From Posidonia oceanica (Eukaryota > Streptophyta > Magnoliopsida > Alismatales > Posidoniaceae), in assembly GCA_037176725.1 (NCBI GenBank), contig JAZBRS010000026.1, forward strand, positions 155,755,501 to 155,819,500: a stretch of DNA of 64,000 nt. Reading direction: 5' to 3'. A program made the position numbers and the translations under genes. Numbering within the stretch: the first letter of the stretch is position 1; each line of letters opens with the position of its first letter. Below, in pieces: positions 59,421-64,000 of the stretch. The notes beneath the pieces were generated by a model. That model was not told where the DNA came from. It searched no databases and saw only the letters and a program-made list of their open reading frames with translations.

Positions 59421-61560
59421 TGTAACGACCCAAGTCGCTACCAACATAATCCAAAAGTCCAAACAAATTAAAACTTAAATAATTATAACATTTACAATTA
59501 TCTATGGGCTAAACAACAAGAATCTGTGCTAGGAATCTGTAGTGGACAGCTATGTGACTCCGACTATATGCATTATGATCCCAAACCAACTAACCATCTG
59601 CATCTGCACCTGCAACTACAACCACAATAAAACACACGTAAGTGACTAGAAATTGTCACCCAGCACACACCTCGCAAAACCACAAGAAAACTGACATAAA
59701 ACCACAATAAGGTATAAAACCGATCAAAACCCCAAATCTAGGCCTACATAATCATTTTATAATAATAAAACACATTTCCCAAAGCCCAATAAGCTAAACC
59801 GGGAAAACCAAATGCAAAACAATTCGCATTTATCTCAAAGTGGGGCCCACTGGCACAAATTTCAGCAGAAAACACCACACCGCAAAAAGATGGAAAACTC
59901 TAGGCCTAATATGGCCAAAACTCGGCAAAAGCCACCAAGTCAAAAAACAGGCAAGACTTTAGGCCCAATACGGCTAAAACAAACCAGGCACAGCCCCACT
60001 GGCACAAAAAGACACAACTAGTCGCATTGCCTAGCGCCAGCAACCGACCTGGCTTCAAGCAGTAGCTAGGGACTCACCTCCACACTCACTGTACTGCCAC
60101 GGACACCTACTCTGTGGGGGAGCATGCCCGTCATGGCATTCTCACATCAGAGAAGTCTCAAAAAGCGATCCCCAATTGGAAAAACAACTCACCCCATTTG
60201 GGCGAGTTATCCACACTTGGGATAAGACCACAGGCCACGTAACAATCGGCATCCACAAACTCAGTGCTCCGAACCACCAGAGGCTCCTCACCCCTAGGCT
60301 TAGCTAGCACCCCAAAACAAAGGCGAGTCTCGGTGCCCGTAGCGACTAAGATATCACGCCCAGCTACGTAGGAGTATCATACCTTCCGAGTCCACTGCCA
60401 CGATACCGCTAGGTACGGTTGGCACCCCGACTCCCAAACCTCAGCCCAAGCGAAGTGTGCGACATGCTAGGAATGCCGTCGCATCTCCGGGTCCAGACCA
60501 CACGACTGTCAGGTTTCGGCCACGAAAAAACCTCGACAAATCATTTGCAAAACATCCATGTCTTTCCTCAGAAAACCTCTTTGAAAACATTTCCATAATT
60601 TACCAAAAATCATTTCTAAAAACCCTTAACAAGCCACAAAACAATCGTAGGCATAAACATGATTAAAAACAATTAAAACCTTAATCAAACTCCCCCAAAA
60701 ATGGGTCTAAGAAAAATCTTAGAAAAATCTCAGACCCAGTTTTGGTATGCCGAACCCAGTTCGACATGCCGAAATTGGGGTCTGCATGGGAACAAGGGGG
60801 GATCCATTTTAGATCCCAAAATCTGCATAAATCATCAAAAAATACATGCTATATACCAAAATGACTGGAATTCAATAAGGAACACAACCACATAAAAATC
60901 ATGCCATTCTAAGGGTCATAGCTCACATAAAACCCATAAAACCAAAGAACATGCATGATCTCAACAGAAGCCAATAAATTCGGCCAAAAATCTATATAAT
61001 TCCCTAAAAATTACTAAACCACTACCATGGTATCTAAATCACACCAAGAAACACATGCATATCATTTTCAAGCATTCAGGGGGAGGAGGCGAGATGTGTA
61101 CCTATGGCCGGAGTACCTATGGCCAGCTCCGGCGACCTCGCACAACTTCAGCAATCCGCCGCCACACCAAGCTCCGCACAACCATCCACGAGCTCGTCCC
61201 ACCACCAAGAGGAACATTGGAGCTCGTTGTCGCAAGATCGTGGGAGGAGGAGGCCGGCGATTGCTACCACCACGCGCACAACAACAGAGAAGGAGGAAGA
61301 TATGCGAGAGAAAGAGAGAGCTGAGAGAGCTGAGACAGAGAGAGGAGGAGAAATGTACAATCCGTGAATCTCGTGTCCTTATTAACCAACACAGTCTGCG
61401 AATTTTGCTATAAATAAAAACACACATGCACAGTACCACGTGGATCTAAGCACAGTAATATGCTGGGTAAATTGCATAACACCTGAAGAATTAGGAAATT
61501 GCAATAGTGCAGAAGATAGGGACCAAAGAGTAATTAAAGAGAAAGTCAGGGACTAAACTA
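59421..61560 (-). mobile_element. Tekay-like LTR block, copy 3
   Basis: Begins TGTAACGACCCAAGTCGC, resembling the TGTCACGCCCGGCGCGAC start of the solo LTR. The AGTGACTAGAAATTGTCACC landmark and a TGCATATCATTTTCAAGCAT block (compare 7155-7185) follow in the same order. It includes TGCCGAACCCAGTTCGACAT, a member of the CGGTATACCG word family, at 60746. The right end is uncertain. No TSD found. Confidence 0.5.
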
Positions 61561-61576
61561 CAATCTGGTCCCGCCA

Positions 61577-61710
61577 ACAGTCACAAGTGGGGTCCATAAC
61601 AACACAAGTGGGGTCCACAACCAACCACAAGTGGAACTTACACAAACACAAGTGGGGTTCACAACAAACCACAGGTAGGACCCACAAGCAATCACAAGTG
61701 GGGCCTACTT
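61577..61710. repeat. About 24-bp tandem repeat, six copies
   Basis: Imperfect units of the form CACAAGTGGGGTCCACAAC plus a short spacer. The last unit is inverted at its edge (CCTACTTGTG). Confidence 0.85.
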
Positions 61711-62277
61711 GTGTCATTTTCCTGGTTGCAAAAACAGTGCAAACACTTTACTGGTTCAAAAATTTTAGAGTTTTTGGTGGTTGAAATTCATTATTTAGTT
61801 TAGTGGATGAAATTGCAAAAATATTTGAAGTAGGATGAAATTGATGTTCAAAAATATTCATTAATGGAAGTGGAAAACCTACCAAGAACTAACTGTCTGT
61901 CGGACTGCATGGTTAGGCCAGGTGGAGAGGAGGCGGCAGTGGAGAGGACACAACGGTAATGGTAGAGAGGAAGATACCACGATAGTGCAGAGGAGGAAGT
62001 TGGCGACAACGGTGGAGAGATTGAGAGGAGGTAGAGGGGAGAGGAGGAGGTGGTGGTTTGGAGCGAAGAGAAGGAGGTGGCGATCGACGACGACTGTGAA
62101 GAGGTTGATAGGAGGATAATGTGTATAATTAGTCAGTGTCAAACTCGTTTGATTGATATAGCGGTCATTGTCAAGATTATTGGATAATTTAAAAGCCCAT
62201 AATCCCAACTAAACTTGGCCTTAGCCCTGCTACTCCTTCCACCTCCACCTTCCCAATGCACGTTATAAAATTCTACC
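61711..62277. other. Intergenic; purine-rich block, no gene supported
   Basis: 61920-62120 is a GGTGGAGAGGAGG-type purine-rich stretch open in several frames. 62190-62215 reads CATAATCCCAACTAAACTTG, possibly a small transposon end. Nothing firm. Confidence 0.45.
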
Positions 62278-62890
62278 ATGCATGATCGTTCTCTGGTCGT
62301 CTTCCAGGTGAGTTTTAGTCTTCCTATTCTTCTCCTTCAGTTTTTTATATTCAGGTTTGCAAATGATCGTACTTCAACATGCCGACCATGTAACTAACCA
62401 TTTTCCTAAAGCATTAGTACCATACTAAACACAACTTTACACATTATCATTTATATCTCAGGAAACTGTACACTGCTTAAAGGTTTCTATTGAAGAAATA
62501 CCACTTCAAGTTCTTTGCTATTTGGGTTGCAATATCTGCAAAAGAAAAGTCCATGACCAACAAGGATGCCACTCCTGCAACACAACACAAGCTTTGCCAA
62601 CACCAATGTACCTTACCTAATACCTATTTCCATACCAATAGATAATTAAATACCTTATAACACTCATAACCAATTGATAAATGTTAGAACACAACATCAC
62701 AAAAGTTTCTATTCCTTACAAATCCTTGTTACAAGTCCTTCTCAGAGATGATACAAGACAAATAAAAGCAACAGCATTTGACAAACACATAGAAAGAATA
62801 CTTCAAACTACGACAGAACCCATTACATATATCACATCAGAGGTACAACAAATAACAACTTACATACAACCTTCTCTTTTGTGTCACTAA
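62278..62890 (+). pseudogene. Possible RPA1-like OB-fold / zinc-ribbon gene fragment
   Basis: A short first exon (ATG at 62278 to CAG at 62307) and a GT-AG intron (62308-62461) lead in phase into ETVHCLKVSIEEIPLQVLCY, then LGCNICKRK and GCHSC, a Cys4 zinc-ribbon pattern. After a second, unclear intron, from about 62693, comes LQVLLRDDTRQIKATAFD and HIERILQTT. This matches the V.DDTG.I.ATxFD......L strand pattern of the C-terminal OB fold of replication protein A large subunits. The splice between blocks does not keep phase with the sites I see, and the protein is short. It may be a decayed gene or a Helitron-carried fragment. Assignment by motif only. Confidence 0.35.
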
Positions 62891-63167
62891 TTTTTCTACA
62901 ATCATAGGACAAAGTAGGCCAAATAGACAATTGGATGATCTGCCTTTCCAACAAGACCTTTCTACTTCGAGTGAAAATCTCATTCCAATACAACAGAGAC
63001 CAAAAAAGCAAACATATTAGCTGTGCGGGAGGAAACTTCAGCTACAACCTCTTATATGTACAAAGTCACGTTTGTAAATATTTTTGTCACTTGCTGAATC
63101 AAAACATGTAAATATCTTCTATAATCAGCCTTAGCAACATATTTTTGTAAAGACTTTTTACACAAAG

Positions 63168-63312
63168 TCTTTGTACTCAAACTTTTATAAGGAAAAAAAA
63201 CTACATTTGTACTCAAACTTTTGTCAGGGAAAAAAAAACTACATATATACTCAAACTTTTGTCAGGGAAAAAAAAACTACATATATACTCAAACTTTTGT
63301 AAGGAAAAAGAC
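63168..63312. repeat. About 38-bp tandem repeat, four copies
   Basis: Units of TACTCAAACTTTTGTCAGGG followed by an A run and CTACATATA. The two middle copies are identical. Confidence 0.9.
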
Positions 63313-63355
63313 TACGTAGATCATTCATGATACATATGTAATATATCTCCCTCTA

Positions 63356-63374
63356 GCACGTGCATTGCACGTGC
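63356..63374. promoter_or_regulatory. Paired GCACGTGC palindromes (G-box core)
   Basis: GCACGTGC-ATT-GCACGTGC, two 8-bp palindromes with the CACGTG core bound by plant bZIP/bHLH factors, three bases apart. There is no adjacent gene to regulate, so a role is not shown; it may be a transposon end. Confidence 0.4.
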
Positions 63375-64000
63375 ACATCCTGCTAGTTCCACGAAGGTTC
63401 CACATGAACCATAGCAGAGAGAGGACAAGGACAAATGGGTCAACCTGATTGACCTCAGTAGGCATGTGTTGGTTACTGTGTCAACTGTCAAAAGATAAAT
63501 GGTGAAATGGGCAGGCCAATCGAAAATTGTACAATCTGTTTTGTCAAGCAAGTTAAATTGGACCTTTCCTATCCTTTTCCATGTTTACGCAAGGTAATAG
63601 ATTTTTCCTATCTAGTTAATGAGCGTAGTAATGGAACTGTTTATTAGTTTCTTCTTCTTTGAATAATGTGCTAACATCTGCAGGAAAAGGGCTGGAAGCA
63701 GAAGATGTTGTCTCATTTGTCCTCGCTTGCTTTTTCTTGAATGAGCTGGACTTTGTCTCTTGCCGCTGGCAAAATGAGATAGTATACTCCGATCTGCGAT
63801 TAATTAACGTTGAAATTTGATGCACGGTTTTTTTTTTGATGCACGGTTAAACAAGAGAAAAAAAAAGTGAGCTGATAGAAGGGAAAAGCTTCGAAAAAAA
63901 GAAAAGAAACGGAGACATACAAGGTAAATCTTTAGGGTTGTTGTTGCACCTTTTCCATGAGAATGTGTGCCACCAACATCCCAACCACCACTTAACAAAC
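63375..64000. other. Right edge of window, no firm feature
   Basis: Mixed-composition sequence. The word GATGCACGGTT is repeated at 63819 and 63838 around a T run. No repeat family or gene is recognised. Confidence 0.45.

Overview
The window reads as plant nuclear DNA from a heterochromatic, repeat-filled region, and I find no intact host gene, tRNA or rRNA. The evidence is direct: long terminal repeats (LTRs) with TG...CA ends, primer-binding sites, exact target-site duplications (TSDs), Gag and retropepsin frames, hAT transposase remnants, a Mutator-like element with a 9-bp TSD, and GT-AG introns. Ogre/Tat-type elements with 4.6-kb LTRs, a Copia element primed by initiator-tRNA and TTF-type hAT transposases point to an angiosperm. 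I cannot name the species.

Layout. 1-34264 is a nest of Ty3/Gypsy elements of the Ogre/Tat type, nearly all on the minus strand. A1 gives a leader and 4.65-kb LTR (1-5379) inserted into A2 (5380-about 14390), which also carries a 2.2-kb solo LTR of another family (5512-7709). Next come an LTR and leader of a second family, D2 (about 14395-16508), and the 3' part of element E (16509-about 24777). E has an LTR, a polypurine tract and a spacer with an 80-bp satellite split by a solo 4.58-kb LTR whose TSD is exact (20052-24628). Then follow a truncated LTR C, a plus-strand LTR fragment, and element A3 (27333-34264: protease fragment, gag, leader, PBS, LTR).

34686-44613 is a Mutator-like non-autonomous element (about 1.1 kb of its own sequence). 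It was split by the 8.8-kb retroelement D (34918-43719, TSD GGTAC). D keeps one 4.4-kb gag-pro frame with two retropepsin domains and a G-patch, but has lost reverse transcriptase, RNase H and integrase.

44623-51609 holds DNA-transposon debris: a Myb/SANT-like (PIF/Harbinger-type) fragment, a TTF-hAT transposase pseudogene and a second hAT fragment with an intron. 51610-about 61560 holds two further LTR-like blocks, the first split by a Copia element with both LTRs, PBS, TSD and a large internal deletion (53193-58288). 61560-64000 is low-copy-looking DNA with minisatellites and a possible RPA1-like OB-fold fragment.

The most unusual pattern is that several unrelated LTR families carry clusters of short hairpin or palindrome words in the LTR, and again in the leader or spacer. 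The words differ between families (TTCGGTATACCGAA; GTTGAACG/CGTTCAAC; AGTCGCC/GGCGACT; GCGTC/GACGC; 13-bp CGCGAG repeats). The genes do not form a pathway; the region records nested transposition, solo-LTR formation and decay, with most in-frame stops being TAG.
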